DNA of 64,000 nucleotides. Origin: Edolisoma coerulescens (taxonomy: Eukaryota > Chordata > Aves > Passeriformes > Campephagidae). A program made the translations under genes and the position numbers. The notes under the pieces are model-generated. The model made no database searches. It had not been told where the DNA came from and saw only the letters and a list, made by a program, of their open reading frames with translations. The stretch spans positions 186,001 through 250,000 of the forward strand of contig VWZW01004140.1 in NCBI GenBank assembly GCA_013397115.1, written 5' to 3'. Shown in pieces: positions 1 through 13,569 of this stretch (its first letter is position 1; the number at the start of each line of letters is the position of its first letter).

Positions 1-379
1 CAGCACCAAGCCCAGGACAGCCCAAGTCCCTGCAGGGACCATCATTTCTGGAGAAAGACGTGCCCTCGTGGTGCTCGAACGGGAGCAGAAATGACAATAT
101 CACTTTATATGTAGACATTTGCTCCCTGAGAGATCACCCAACTCCTTTATTCAGGCTCCGGGCCTGGGGTTTGTGTTCATATTCCCTGAAAAAGCAGGGA
201 AATGTCACCTTTGGAAGGAAATTAGAGGTCTTCAAAGCAGATGCTCCATTTTTGAGATCCAGACATGGACATAGTAGAGCAAGACCAGAAACAGCCAAGC
301 AATTCCCAGAGCAGGAAGGGGCATTTACAATCACCCAATATTTTTAAATAACAAACAAACATGTGACACAAACTGCTGG

Positions 380-765
380 CAAAAAAAAAAAAAATTCATG
401 AGCAGGAGAAGTAGCCAAATTCATTAAATAAATTTTCCGTTACATTTCATTCCTCCTTCAGCTCTATTAATGGTTCTAGAACAACATCTATGCAGCCACA
501 GATAAGGCTGAATTATAAATATTTGTCAAAAATAAGTGAAAGAATGTAAGCCTCCCACAAATATTCAATCAGTGGGAGTAATCTATAATTACATTGATAA
601 ACTTAATGCATCAGACTAACAGCAAACACTCACAATTAGCTACTCATACATGAGCCAAAGATCAATAACCACTCATTGAGCTCAATGGGCAAAATATTCC
701 AATTATTATTGCTGTACTTAATCTGGGACTTTGTACAAGAACAGCAAATTTAGGCATTTCCTGAT
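380..765. other. AT-rich block, candidate conserved non-coding element
   Basis: Repeat-free AT-rich sequence with several TAAT-type motifs and an octamer-like composition (for example AATTATTATTGCTGTACTTA). It looks like developmental enhancer DNA, but conservation cannot be judged from one sequence. The rest of 1-1833 shows no gene, only the small gap. Confidence 0.3.
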
Positions 766-1082
766 TTATTTCCTACCCTCCAGAGATCTGCAGCATTGAG
801 ACAGAGGTGGTGGTTTTATATTTAACAGCCCTCCATGGATTCTTCTCTCCATGAATTTGTTTAGTTTTTGAACCAAGGTAAACTTCCTGCCTCTGCTGCT
901 TCTGCAGGAAGAGTTCCCCAGCTGGAAGTGCCCACAGAGCCCGAGGAGCCTTCTCTGGATATTGGGGCTGTCATCCAGGAAGAAATCCTGGGAGAGACAA
1001 TAAAATTGCTTCTCTCTTCTACACATCGATCAGGACTTTACTGCCCTTTGTAGATTTTTGAGGTGTGAATTTTCAAAAAAAA

Positions 1083-1118
1083 NNNNNNNNNNNNNNNNNN
1101 NNNNNNNNNNNNNNNNNN
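1083..1118. other. Assembly gap (36 N)
   Basis: Thirty-six undetermined bases lie between a run of A on the left and another A-rich stretch on the right, so a homopolymer or A-rich microsatellite probably broke the assembly. Confidence 0.98.
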
Positions 1119-1838
1119 AAAAAAGAAGTAAAAATCATCCCTAACAGACCATATTCAACCACGTGTCTCCTCATTCCAGCCTTTGGAACAGCTTCCACCC
1201 CGTTCCCTGCTGCAGATGGCAGGCATGTGCCTCCCTGGACCTTTCCAGCTCTTTTTATAAAGTAGCAGCAGAGCTGTCACCTCTCGGTCTGGGACTGGGG
1301 CAGCCTGGAACAGGAGCTCCCACCCCGCAGTGCCCAGCTCCGCTGCCTCCCCCGTGATCCTGAGAGCACGTGGATGCCACCATCTGGCCCTGGCAATCTG
1401 CTACTGCTCACACTGTTGTTTTTCCCTGCCACCTCATCTAGAAATGCCTCAATCCACGACGAGTGTCCCGTGCAGGGAGGCTCTGACCCCCCCAGCCTCG
1501 GTGGGCGCAGACGCAGCACGAGCCCCGTGTTTTCCTGCTGTGCCTTTCCCTTCTCTGAGCCTCCTTTCACACTTGGGTTGTCGAAGGTCTTAGGAGTTGT
1601 CAGAACAATTTTAAGCTCCTGAGTCCTTTTTTGGTGCATTAGAGGTTTTGGTAAGCTGCTCCTACGACTTTTTAACTGTTTTGAGGGGTCTTTTGTGGTT
1701 TTCCATGCAAGCAGTGTTTGCATTCTCTTCTCAATTCCTTATCTGGATATTACTGTTATTTTTCTGAAGTTGTTTTCATATTCTCACAGTCTCCTGACTT
1801 GGTGTTTATCTACGATTTTTGGTTTTTAGTTTGAGCAT

Positions 1839-2389
1839 TTGTCTCAGGTTCCAGTGTAAGATGTAACCAAAAGTATGGATTCTGTCACCAGCTGTTAAAC
1901 CAGGTGGGGCAGGGTTCTTTATCTCTGCCATGACACATCCCTGATAACTCCCTCCGGGGGATATCTTCTGTCCACGGGCCACCAAGCCTCACTGCATGGC
2001 TCAGAAAATTCCATCATCCCAGTGGGAGATGCTCCGCCCAGGGGGAGGAACCGAGCCTTCCCACCTGGATGGAATCTGAGCTTTGGAACAGCACAGGCAG
2101 CCCTGCCCTACCGGATTCCCAGAGGAGAAGAGCTCCAGAACCACCCCTGGATCTTCTGAGGAACACCAGACCCTTCTACAGGATCAGCGCTCCCACAGAG
2201 CCACATCTGTCACTGCAACAGGACTGCAGCCACCATTTAATGGGACTGCGACCCCCTCCCTGCCCCACAGGGTGTCAGGCTGTGTCCTGGCTCTGGCCGT
2301 GTTTCTGGGCTATTGCATTTATTTTAATTTTCCTATTAAATGGTAGTTCTGACCCGGAGTCTCTCACTGGTTTGCTTTCAGACTAGTAC
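1839..2389 (+). mobile_element. Solo LTR of an endogenous retrovirus, copy 1
   Basis: This 551-bp unit is repeated at 43493-44043 with about 13 substitutions and no net length change (about 97-98% identity). It is flanked by a 5-bp direct repeat, AGCAT, at 1834-1838 and 2390-2394, which marks an insertion site. An ATTAAA-type signal lies near the right end, which sets the orientation as plus. There is no internal retroviral sequence, so it is a solo LTR. The two overlapping reading frames inside it (87 and 105 codons) also appear in the second copy but show no recognisable protein. Boundaries may shift by 1-2 bases. Confidence 0.8.
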
Positions 2390-2394
2390 AGCAT

Positions 2395-3947
2395 CCCAGT
2401 GGGAATGGAAGAGCTGTGGCTTCTGGAGGGGATCTTTTCTAGGAGAGCTTGTCAAGGAAAAGGCAGAGCCTGGAGCCTTTTCTCCACCTCCTTCAATCCT
2501 CCTCACCGTTGGCACGGCCTGTTTTATGTTTTGGACATCCCTGATTGTTGACCATGCAGTCAGACCACCTCTGCAGTCAGACCCTTGCACAAATGAACAG
2601 GCAAGACACTGAAAATGCCTCTCAGTGCCTGGAGAGAACAGCTAGCCTCATCTGTTCAGGACCTCAGCTTTCCACACCCACCCTGGAAAGTGATTTTATT
2701 CTGCCAGGATCAGCCATGGAAGAAAAGAACCCAACCATTGCACAAATGAAATATTTGATGGGTAATTTTTGGTGATGCGCACATCCAGTTATGACTTCTG
2801 CCTCTACTCCTAAGCTCAGGAAGGTGAATACCACAGCAGAGATCAGCCACCAGATATTTCAATGCACTTGGAGGCTGCTGTCTCTGCTGAGAGTGTGCAT
2901 GGTAGGAGTGTCTCGTTTCTGGGGGTGCTTTCTGCCGAGTGCTGTTTCAGGTGCTCTCTCTGTAGTGGGGTTGGAGGCCCTGTGGGATGCCCCGTTGTTC
3001 CCTGGCAAGTGCAGATTCCCTGGGTCTCCCAGTCCCAGCCCTGGCAGGCAGCAGGATGAGTTTGCAGAGAATCTGAAGTGGCAGCTCAGCCACCCATCCC
3101 TCTGAAACGTCCCTGCTCTTCCTGAGACACTGCAGCAGCCGTGGTTCTGCCCTTTGGTGTTCCCCAGTTTGCTTCCCCCCACAAAGCCAAGGGTTCAGCA
3201 GCAGCCACAGCCACAGCCCAGCTCCTCCCTGGGAGCCTGGGGGCAGCTGAGGCAGCTGAGACAGGGAGGGGATTGTGCCTCAGGGATTGCTGGGGGTGCA
3301 GCACGAGAGAAATCCGTGGGTTTGGAAGATTCCAGGGTGTGCTGGTTTGGGGGAGTCAGGCAGGTTCACTCATCATGGGTTATCACACCAGGTTGTGTCT
3401 CCTCTGAACGTGAGGACCCTGCTGTGCTTTCACCACCCCTGTTTTCCCAGGAAACCTGCTGAGCCCTGGCACACCTAAACTGGCTGACAGATCTTTGCAG
3501 TGCATTAAGGACTTGAGACAGCAGAGCCCCAGCTGTGGGGAAGGACCAATCCACTCCTCAAGTCCCACCAGCTTCCTCCTCTGCAGAGTATTAGGAATAT
3601 CCAAAGGGACAAAATCCCTGAAGCTCCTGCTGATGGAGCAGAGACCACCCTCAGCACCCAGGTGGCTGCAGGACTCACTTCTCTGCTCCCCTCAGTATGA
3701 AACCAAGAAATTCACCGAAAGGAAACAGGTATTTTATAAAAAAAATAATATCACACATGATGTGCTTCAAAACAAAGTTACTGGGCTGGGTTGTGAAAGT
3801 TGGAGAACTGGCAGGGAAACAGTCACTGCAGGGTGTCAGCAGTGTGCCCACCCCAAACCTGGGACAGTTCCTGCACCAGTCACTGCTGGCCTTGCCCACT
3901 GCGCTGTCCCAGTAGCCCTGTTCTGCTCTCAAGACCATCCACAGGAA
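2395..3947. other. Intergenic, nothing recognised
   Basis: Unique-looking sequence of moderate GC. Open frames are short, overlap on both strands and show no known domain. Confidence 0.5.
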
Positions 3948-4185
3948 CAAAGAATCATCGAGGTTGGAAAAGCCCTTCAAGACCATCCAGTCCAACCATT
4001 CCCCCAGCACTGCCAAGGCCACATCCACATGTTATGTGAATCCCTGCAGGGATGGTGACTCCACCACTGCCCTGGGTGCTGTTCCAATGCCTGGCCACCC
4101 TTTGGTGGTGAGATTTTTCTTAATATCCAATCTGACCCTTCTCTGGTGCATCTTGAGGCCGTTTCCTCTTGCTCTGCTGAGATCC
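3948..4185 (-). mobile_element. CR1 LINE 3' fragment
   Basis: The 3' terminus is on the left (AGAATCATCGAGGTTGGAAA) and runs into the body on the right. The layout is typical of avian CR1: 5'-truncated and non-coding. Confidence 0.85.
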
Positions 4186-4459
4186 CCTCTGCCCCTGGAT
4201 CCGAGTGTCCACCTGCATTGGCAGTGATGGTTCCTGACCAGCATCTCTATTTCTGGTGGCTCTGACTTCCCTGCTGGGAAACAAAGCCATTCCCAGCACG
4301 GGGAGGATGAAATCACCACCAGAAGTCGACACCTTTTTAGATCCTGTTCTAAAACAGGCCACGGGGCACAGTGCCTCACCCAGAGCAGTTCCTCTCCCAC
4401 TGAAACCCCCCTGGCCTCATCCCCACAGGGCCTTGGACTTTGTACAAGGGCAGGTGGTG

Positions 4460-4703
4460 GAAGGACAAGGGGGAATGGTTTTAAACTCTAAAAGGAGAGA
4501 TTTAAAAGTTCTTCCCTGTGAGGGAGGGGAGGCCCTGGCACAGGGTGCCCAGAGCAGCTGTGGCTGCCCCTGGATCCCTGGAAGTGCCCAAGGCCAGGCT
4601 GGATGGAGCAGCCTGGGATAGGGGAAGGTGTCCCTGCCCATGGCAGGGGGTGGAACACGATGAGCTTTAAGCCCCTTCCAACCCAAACCAGTCTGTGATT
4701 CCA
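4460..4703 (+). mobile_element. CR1 LINE 3' fragment
   Basis: Contains the CR1 block CCTGGCACAGGGTGCCCAG and ends with CCTTCCAACCCAAACCAGTC plus a degenerate terminal octamer. It lies head-to-head with the CR1 copy just upstream, so the two 5' truncated ends face each other. Confidence 0.85.
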
Positions 4704-7700
4704 TGGAATTGTCCATGTTCTCCCTCCACCACACAGGGCAGAGCTTCCTGAGGCTTCCAAATGCATCAGTGGCATTGGGTGCAATTCCAGGGTCTCCTGC
4801 TGCGGGCACAAACCCACTGCCCACCCTTCATCCTGCTCCCATCCCAGCATGGACCAGGTGGCAACAGGAATGAGGGCAGAAACTGGCCAGGGAAGGTCTT
4901 GTGGCACCATCCTCGGCCTCACGGGGCTTTTTCCTTCTGAAAAGTGTGGACACAGCCCTGGCTGATGGGGTGAGAAGGCAGCTGGGGTCAGGCTCAGGCT
5001 CTCCAGGCTCCCCAGTGGGGATGAAGGGAGGCAGAAGGAGCAGCCTGGCACAGAATCCACTCCTGTGCTACTGAGTCATCTTGGGAGCAACTCACAGGGT
5101 GGTAACGGGACCCAAGTGGGGAACAAGTGTCATTCCAGCTGTAATGAAAGTGCTTTAGTCCCAAAAAAATCCCAAACCCAGCTTTAAAAAGAAGCATGAG
5201 ATGGATTCATTCCAGGATTACTCAAATACCTTGCTTTGGGGGAATATACTTCACTTCTCTTTTAACTTTAATATCACATTAGAGACTGCTTGCTGGGATA
5301 GTGGAGACTGTATCCTGAATACTTTATTGCCAGGCTCTGAGAGCTGGTGGAGTGTTTTGGATAATAGAAATGAATAATGGATCATGCATTCGTTGCCTAC
5401 CAGACTGATTTGTTTACTAATAATTTAGTTTAAAGTACATTATTGTTTTACTACTCACACACTGATTTACTTCCTAACACCGACTAAACAGATATCATTA
5501 AATTAGAATAATTTTTAACTCTAGAAAGATATTGTTTACAATTTGCTCCTTAGAAGGCATTTGGTCTCAGCTGCATAAATTTTTCTCCAGGGTTATGTGT
5601 CCAAAGTGTTCTTTAAACCATCTCTGGGATATTTCCAGACTTTCTTTGGTGCCCAGGGTTCATTGCAGCCCTCGTTGCTCAGCTCTTCAGCAGAGGAATT
5701 CGGTAAAAGCAAGAGGAGTCCATCATGAGCAGAGCCTCTGCAAGACACTCCCACAGAACAGAAGCCTGAGGCTTTTCCCTGGAGTGACTCTTGCTCCTGG
5801 CAAGAGCAGCACGTGCATCATTCCGTATCCCTGCTCGCAGCTCTGCGCTGCAGAACCACTCACACGGGGGTCCTTCAGCAGGTTTTGCAACCATTTCTGT
5901 GTTTAAGAAATGTAGAAGCAGAATCTTCAGTCTTTGAAGTCTTTCTTTCTGGCTCAGCCTATGGAACAAACCCAAAGGCTCAGCTGAAGGAAGGGAATGA
6001 GTTTTAGGATTGTTGCTAACAACCTTCACACCTATTTGCAGCCATTTCATTGACTTTGTGGTGATGCCATGAAGGAAAATCTCTCTTAGTCACAAGTTTC
6101 ATTCCCTGCAGGACCCAGGCTGCTAAACACACCCCTGATCCTTGCAGTCATCCCACATTTCAGCTCCCCGGACCTGTGGAGGAAGGTGAACCTGTTGGAA
6201 AACAGACCAGTTTAGAAATTTTTTACATATACCTTTAGCCAGGTTTGTTCACCTTTGCCCCAGGGGAAGGGAACTGAAGCTCCTTTCCAGGGCATTGTTC
6301 CTCCGGGTGAGGCCTGGTAGGCTCAGCATTCCAACAGGGGGGGAGCAGCCCCAAAGGGATGAGGCCATCGATGGAACATCAACAGAACATCAGCGGCCAT
6401 CCACCAACATCTGCCCCAGACTCTGCCTCTGGCACAGCTGGAGACTTCTCTGGAAAAGACTGATAAGAAAATCAAGGAAAGAAGATCTAATTAACATCAG
6501 AAGTGAAGAAATACGATCCAATAGGAGACCAAATACTAAGAGCTACACAGCTTGGGACCAATGAACACTGACCCGATTCATTTCTATGAGTTTGACTGCA
6601 TTAAACATCTGAAAATTCTAGTAAATGTCACGTGTCATGGAATGATTCTCTCTGCACACCCGGGCTATGTGTGGATGAGATGATTTCTGTGGCACATCCT
6701 GGCCAGAAAATAAAGTAATGCCTTGGCTCTGTAACACTGAAGTGTTGTTGGAGGGTTTTTGTTTTTCCCACAGTTTCGGTGACAAACCAACTGGGGCTTC
6801 TCAGCATAAACCAGAGGAGATGGAAGAAGGGGAGGATGCAGGAACACTCTTTAAAGATGCTGCAAAGAAGGAGAGTGACTGTTTTGCATGAGTGTGGAGG
6901 GTAGGAAACCATTCATTTAAAACACAGCATGAAATAGTCTCTTTACTCATTATGAACTTTTAAAAGCAATTGTTGCAGGCCGTAGAGGGCTGGAGGAGAT
7001 TGGTGGAAACCCAGTGAATCCCTCATGGGAGGCTGCAAGAAGTGGCTGGAGCAGCATCCATGGGGTGAGATGGGGCTGATGGTGATAACCTGGCTCAGCT
7101 CCAGACTTTTCCACAGCTTCTTCCCAGGCTTCTGCATTCCTGGTTGGGGAGTGCAGTTCTGGAGCTGTGGGGTGTGGGAGAGTCAGTGCCTTCAGAAACC
7201 TGGCTCCCAAAAAGCCAGGTTCCAAAAAGCCTCTTCTTTCTTTCCAAAAGAAACAAATGTACTCTGAATTATTTATATCTTCTGTACTTACGTTTGAGTA
7301 ATTAAAATGATGCTGGAAGAGGGCTCTGGATGGATTCACTGCTGGGGATGCTCAGCCTCCATCTGCTCCTACCTGAGCTCTGAGAGGGGTTTGGAGGAAG
7401 GGGGAGGGTCTGTCCTGTGTGGACAACCTTCCCTCAAGGTAAATGGGGTCAAAGGATGTTTGCTGGAGGGGAGAAATTACCTCTCAGCTGTTAATTCGTG
7501 ACAAAGATGAGCTGAGGTGTCACAAACCCTCGGAATGGACTCCCCAGCCAGACTTTGCACATCCTCCAGAGAGAAAACCAGCACAAGATGTTGGGCTACA
7601 GAGAGCCCAGAGCAGGCAACCTTCTTTTAACTTCCCCCTCAGACCTGGAGGAGTTAACAGCGTCAGAGCAGAGCAAAGCATCCCAACATTGCTCTCAGGG

Positions 7701-8934
7701 ATAAGAGCTGGGAAGAGATTGCAGAGCTTACAGGATGAGAAAGAAATTAAACCGCAGCACACAAAACCCCAATATCCCCGCTGCAGGCTCATCCACTCAG
7801 TGAAACCAATCTAATTTGTTGGATTCTTTATTCCCAAAGCTTCCTGAGACCTTGGAGTAACAGAAAGAAGCTCCCCAGAGAGAAAAGAAAGTTACCAGCC
7901 CGGAGGAGCAAAAGGGATGTCACGTTTATTTGAGAAGAGAGAGGGGACAGGGACACAGGAGGAAATCCTGGGTGCCTCCAAGCCCTGCCAGGCAGATCCT
8001 GGAGGATAAGTGTTGTCAGAAGTTGGATTTTACTGGAACAGCTCTGATAACACCAAAGGAGGAGCCCTGCATGGTGGCTGTGGTTTGAAAGGTGTTGGTG
8101 CAAGGGTGAAGAGCTGGAACAGCCATTCCCAGCCTCTCCCTGACAGGCAGCACAGGTTCCCTCTGGAGACATCATCCTGGATTGCTCCAGGCAGCTGTGG
8201 AGGAGAAACAGCCCAGGGAGCTCAGAGCAAAGGGCTGTGGTGCTTCCAGAGCCAGGGGGATAAAGGAGGGATGTGCTGGAAAGTGGGAATGGGGCAGGCA
8301 GGAGGGAGCAGCCTGGAGGAGGTGGAGGAAGTCACCCAGCCACCAGGAGTTTGCTTGTGGGCCAGCTGGTGTGGGAAAGCACGGAGAAGAAAACGCTCCA
8401 GGCTATGAAAATGATTTCCTTAAGACGTTGAGAAAACAGGATTTCCATGGATCACAGAGGAAGGGGGCTGGTCGGGCACCAGGCACTGGCACCTTGCCAT
8501 GAACACTCCTGGGAGCTACCATGAACATTCCCTCAGTGCACAGAGGGGATTCACTGCCTGCCCTGCAGACACCTGTGGTTGCACATGGCAAAGTGCTGCA
8601 GCTCCCAGGGAGTGGGCAGAGCCCCCAGGGGATTATTCAGGATTTGTGACTGTCCTTTCTCAGAGCTTTTGGCTGCACCTGAATCCAGCTCCTCGTGTGC
8701 TGGAGATCCATGGTCTCCTGTTCTAAGCTTTGCCCAGCTGAATTTTGGATATCTCACAGCCTCTCTTGCACCCCTGGTTCAGTGTCTGATCACCCCCAGC
8801 ATGATTTTCTTTTCCCGTTCTGTCTAACGAGGATTTCCCCTGGTCCCACTTGTGGAGTCTCACCTGCCCCCACGAACCTCTGGGAGGAGCTGCCTCATCC
8901 CCCTCCTGCCAGGCCATTGCAGATGATGATGAGA
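4704..8934. other. Intergenic; AT-rich block at 5220-5540
   Basis: No gene or known repeat is seen. The stretch 5220-5540 is AT-rich and repeat-free and may be a conserved non-coding element. The remainder is unremarkable. Confidence 0.4.
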
Positions 8935-9005
8935 TCTCAGCTTCACCTTCTCTTCTTCAGGCTGAACACACCCAGCCCCCTCAGCCTCTCCATCCCTGGC
9001 CATTT
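8935..9005 (-). mobile_element. Possible CR1 LINE remnant
   Basis: CTTCTCTTCTTCAGGCTGAA and the following CAGCCTCTCCATCCCTGG resemble the central CR1 block on the minus strand. Short and diverged. Confidence 0.5.
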
Positions 9006-9857
9006 TGATGGCCGGACCCCCTGGCCTTGCACTGGGAACCAAGAGGGCAAAGATCCCTTTCCTTGCCATGCTGCCACCCTCACCAACACCTTTTGCAGGG
9101 GCCCAGTGCCCATTCATCCCTGACTTGTCCACCAGCAGCCCCAGCACCTTTTCCTGCAAACCTTTCCCTGGATCCAGCAGTGTCAGCTCCTGGTGTTCCT
9201 CCCAGGATTTTGCTTTGGTGTTTATTGACCTTTGTAAGGCTCCCAGCAGCCCGTTCCTGCAGCTGCCAGGTCCCCATGGCCAGCAGCCCTGTCCTCAGGG
9301 TCCCCACCGAGCCCCCAAAGTGTGGGGAAGCTGCTCCAAAGTCTGTGCCACCAAGCTGAGCAGTTTTATTCTGAAACAGCTCCGAGAATATTACTGTTTC
9401 CATACAATTTAAAGCAGAAATTAATAAGATCATATTTAATTGAAATGGAGTCAGCATTCTGTGCTCCAAACTGCACAAACCAAAATTTCTGATGCCTGAC
9501 CTGCTCATGTGTCTAAATCTGCTTTCCCTCATTCAGATGAGAGCTGCTCACATTAATACATGATTCAGTGACTCAGCCCTTCCGTCCACGAGCCAAACCC
9601 ATTTTTGCAAATGTATTCATCGCTGCCTCCTGTTTGTTGACTTGTTATGTGAAGGACATTCAGCCTGGCTGGAGGATTTGGGAACATTTTGCTCTGTTTG
9701 CCAAAGAGAGGGTGCGGAATTTTAGTCAGGGCACGGCTGAGACACTCTGAGCTCAGTCCCACCCTGACATGGACCTGTCCCACGTCACTGCCAGGGAGGA
9801 TTGAGCCCTCAGGAATTCCTGCGCTTGGCTCAGCCCTTGTTGTCCATGCCCTGGCAG

Positions 9858-10095
9858 AGCTAGGCTGAAGAAAATCTTGGATTGTGTTTCCACTATATTG
9901 GCATCAGATTCCTTCATTCAGCCATTGAAGTGTTTTCCCCTTATCTGATTATTTTACAATGATATTTTAGAAACTTTCAAAATGCTACTTTTAAAACTTT
10001 GGGTCAGGAAATGCCCAGGATTTGCCCTCTCACAGAAAGATAAGCCATAATGGGCAAAAAAAGAAAACAACCACGTTTCCTTTGAACGGAAATGT
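9858..10095 (+). repeat. Unclassified interspersed repeat, copy A
   Basis: This segment starts with CTGAAGAAAATCTTGGATTG and aligns, in reverse complement, with 12246-12008 at roughly 75-80% identity over about 235 bases, including a perfect 25-base match at the start. It has no CR1 or LTR hallmarks and no terminal inverted repeats. The family is not recognised. Confidence 0.6.
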
Positions 10096-11866
10096 CCTTT
10101 CTGGGTCCTCTGGGACATCTACAGATCTGGTACCCCTGGGGGTATCAGGGCAGGCCCCCATCCCACAGGCTGGAGCCTCTCTCCCAAAGAACACCTGGAT
10201 CCCACCTCTGGCAGCAAGGGGTGTGCACACCCCCAGCCTCATCCACCTCACACGACCCCAGTCAATACCCCCCATTAGAGAGCCGCTGAAGTGGCAGTAA
10301 TTTGGCCGTGAGTTGCTGCTGGAGGTCTGCTCTGCTTCCTGCCTCGGGCTGCAAAGGCTCTCGGGGTGAAAGATTTACAGTGTTTTGGAGAGACAGGGTT
10401 ATCCTTCACGAGACGGGAACAGTGACAAGCTGGGTTGTTTCATCTTCATTCCCCTCCCGAAATCCCTCTTGATTCATTACACTTTGTCCTTCCCGCTGCT
10501 GTAATGAAATAAAAATGTTTATGTTGATATATAAAGATAGCGACATTGATTTTCCTTTCTGCAGTAGATTTGATTACTATCAAGCTTCCAAAGCCTTCCT
10601 GAGGTCTTTTTTTATTTTATTGCAACACCTTTTCAAACTCACAGCTTTTTCCTAATTGTGTTTTGTGCTGAGAGAAGCATGTGGAAGGACTGGGGAGGGA
10701 TGCAGGTGAGCTCTCAGAGGGGCCCTTTCACTGCATTAAGATGTTGTGATGCTGCTCTGATTTCACCAAGACGCTGCTCCACAAATTCCGTATTTGCAAA
10801 GACTGGAGATGAAATTATAAATATGAGACTGCAAGCAAAGTTATTTCAGATTTATTACTGCTGCTTCTGGATTTTCATTTCATCTCCTTTCCCTGGGGTT
10901 TTTAGAGGTTTACCAATGTTTCCACACTATTTGTATTCCTGTCTCAGTGTGGGATACCTGCGATGTGCTCGTAGGAAGGGATGAGCAGGTGTGGGGAAAA
11001 TGCTCAGGTGCCTTAAATACAATCAAAACCAGAGCCAGATTTAAAGTTTAGACAACATGTTTGTGTCTCCGTGTTAAACCAGAAGAGGAAATTCCAGCCT
11101 GGAAATCTCTGGGAGAACAGAGAGATTTGACATTTGCAGCTGAATTTTTACACCTCGGTCTCTTGAGGTTCCTTCTCCACCCCCACTCTGCCCTGTGGCA
11201 CGGGGGAGAGCAGAGGCTGAGGCTGTGCTGGTGCAATATTTCCAATCCTCGAGATGCAAAAAGCACTGGAAACTTTAACAGTGCCTTGTGCTGTTCCAGA
11301 CCAGGACACGGAAATCTCCCCGAGGCTACCGGGACAATCCCCGGCACAGCTGCTCTGGTTCCAGAGCTAAGCTGGTCCTGCAGCAAAGCCTGCCTTGTTA
11401 AGCTGCTTCGAGCTATTGATTACTGAGGCAGAATGTTAATTGTTCTGGAATCCATGGAAAGGCTGCTTGTTTCCATTTTTTCCTAACGACCAGTGTTCCC
11501 CAATTAATCTTGGCTTTGTTATGAATTCGGGAAAGATCCCTCGTAAGCACTGAAGGAATTGATTTTTCAGGTTTCAATGTGTTCTGTTCAGCACAACTTC
11601 ACCATTTCCTTGTTTGTCTCCAAAGAAAAAAAGGGATATACATGAAGCTAGAGCAGGCTTTTCCCTCCAGGTGTTCATTTAGTGGTTTAAAGATCAGCTT
11701 CCCAACAGTGCCTGGAAGCACATGTTTGAGTAAGGCTGGATTCAAAATGTTTGTGAAATGCAGCTGCTTCCTCAATGAGCTTTCTGGAAACATCCTGGAT
11801 GAGCCTCCCCAATCCACTAGCACAGAATGTTAAATGTGCATAGACATGGGACTGATGGCCAGACAT
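10096..11866. other. Intergenic; AT-rich blocks at 10440-10640 and 10790-10870
   Basis: No gene is seen. The two AT-rich blocks (for example ATGTTGATATATAAAGATAG) are repeat-free and are candidate regulatory elements. Confidence 0.35.
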
Positions 11867-12246
11867 CTTTCTTGGGAATCCTGTAATTCTTCCATGGCCC
11901 TACAGGAGGAACTCCACAAGTTTCTCCTAAAATCCTTTTGTTTTCCAAAAAATCACTCGCTGGAAATGAAATCTCAGCAAGCCAGCAGACGTTTGAGATT
12001 ATTTCCATTCAAAGGAAAGATGATTATTGTCTTTTTGCACATTATTGTTTGTCTTTCAGTGAAAGGGCAACTCTTGGCCATTTCCTGACTCAGAATTTTT
12101 AAAGTAGCATTTCAAAACTGCCTAAAATATTAGTATGAGATATTTAGACAAGGGGAAAATGCTTTAATGGCTAAATGAAAGATTCTGATGCTAATAAAAG
12201 AGAAACACAATCCAAGATTTTCTTCAGAGAGTCATTCAGTCTCTTT
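11867..12246 (-). repeat. Unclassified interspersed repeat, copy B (longest)
   Basis: This is the longest of three copies, about 380 bp on the minus strand. Its first part matches copy A (9858-10095, inverted) and its last 159 bases match copy C (14422-14580, direct) with about 95% identity and no indels. Together the three define an element of at least 380 bp. A short open frame on the minus strand (GETCGVPPVGPWK in this copy) is also open in copy C but resembles no protein I know. Confidence 0.65.
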
Positions 12247-12324
12247 TCAGATGGGTGACTTGGGGATTTTCCTGCATCTTTTCGGAGCTTTGATTTTCTT
12301 TTTCCTACTTCTAACTTAAAAGCT

Positions 12325-12722
12325 GTTAAAGAATGTCCAAAGGAGGGACATGAGAATGGTGAAGGGGAAGCCCCTGAGGAGCAGCTGAGGGCACTTGGTC
12401 AGCTGGAGCAGAGGACACTGAGGTCAGAGTTCACTGCTCTGCTCTGTGACAGGGACAGCACCCAGGGAAAGGCTGGAGCTGTGCCAGGGGAGGGTCAGGC
12501 TGGAGATCAGGAAAGGTTCTTCCCCCAGAGGGTGCTGGGCACTGCCCAGGCTCCCCAGGGAATGGGCACGGCCCCGAGGCTGCCAGAGCTCCAGGAGCAT
12601 TTGGGCAGCGCTGCCAGGGGTGCCCAGGGTGGGGGTGTTGGGGTGTCTGGGCAGGGCCGGGGGCTGGGCTGGGTGATCCTGTGGGTCCCTCCCAGCTCAG
12701 GAGATTCCAGGATTCTGTGACC
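12325..12722 (+). mobile_element. CR1 LINE fragment
   Basis: About 400 bases of CR1 reading through to the 3' end (CCCAGCTCAGGAGATTCCAG, then ATTCTGTGA). GC-rich subfamily similar to the copies at 17.3 and 31.0 kb. Confidence 0.85.
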
Positions 12723-12954
12723 TCAATTGCCATGGTCTGGCAGCCCAGTTTCCTGCTCCTCCTTTCAGGTAATGAATGTATTGAGCGTGATTCCTCACCC
12801 CACATATGCTCTGAACCTGAGCTGTTCAACTACAAGAGGCACAAGGAAGTGAGGATGTGACCCTAAATCCTCCCACGTGCTCAGGCTGAGTGGCTGCACT
12901 GCAGGACCAAAGAATGACCCCAAGCTGGAGCTTGAAAAATGTCAGGGATGAAGT

Positions 12955-13365
12955 CACAGAATCCCAGGATGGTTTGGGTTGGAAGGGACCTTAAAGCTCA
13001 TCCCATCCCACCCCCTGGTGTGGGCAGGGACACCTTCCCCTATCCCAGGTTGTTCCAAGCCCCCTCCAACCTGGCCTTGGACACTTCCAGGGATCCAGGG
13101 GCAGCCACAGCTTCTCTGGGCACCCTGTGCCAGGGCCTCCCCATCCTCATAGTAAAGAATTTAATGTGTTTATCTAATCTGAATTTCCCCTCTTTCCGTT
13201 TGATCCCATCCCCCCTTGCCCTGTCCCTACAGTTCCTGAGGAAGAGTCGCTCTCCTGCTTCCCTGCAGCCCCTTCACACACTGGGAAGGCGCTGGGAGCT
13301 CTCCACACAACCTTCTCCTCTCCAGGCCGAGCAGCCCCAGCTCTGTCTCCAGAGAGGGGTGCACA
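12955..13365 (-). mobile_element. CR1 LINE fragment
   Basis: The 3' end is at the left (CACAGAATCCCAGGATGGTT). The body extends about 410 bases to the right, including the CCCTTGCCCTGTCCCTACAG region. It lies tail-to-tail with the preceding CR1, so the two form a loose inverted pair. Confidence 0.85.
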
Positions 13366-13569
13366 CCTGAGGGGGGCTCTGAGCAGTTCCACACCTGCTG
13401 ACAGGATTTTCAGTACTGGGGTTTTAGTGAGATAAATGCTGGTGTCTCTTGGCCGTTCCCGCCCCCGATACCCACTGGCGGAGGTGACAATCTCAAATTT
13501 CAACTCAAGAACGACACCTTCACCAGCCTAACCCTGAGCTACACACCCTCACTTTGTACTGCTTGGCTC

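Noticed and set aside
2069..2386. A 105-codon frame repeated almost exactly at 43723-44040
   Set aside because: It lies inside the two solo LTRs; its conservation reflects the recent age of the LTR family and not protein coding.
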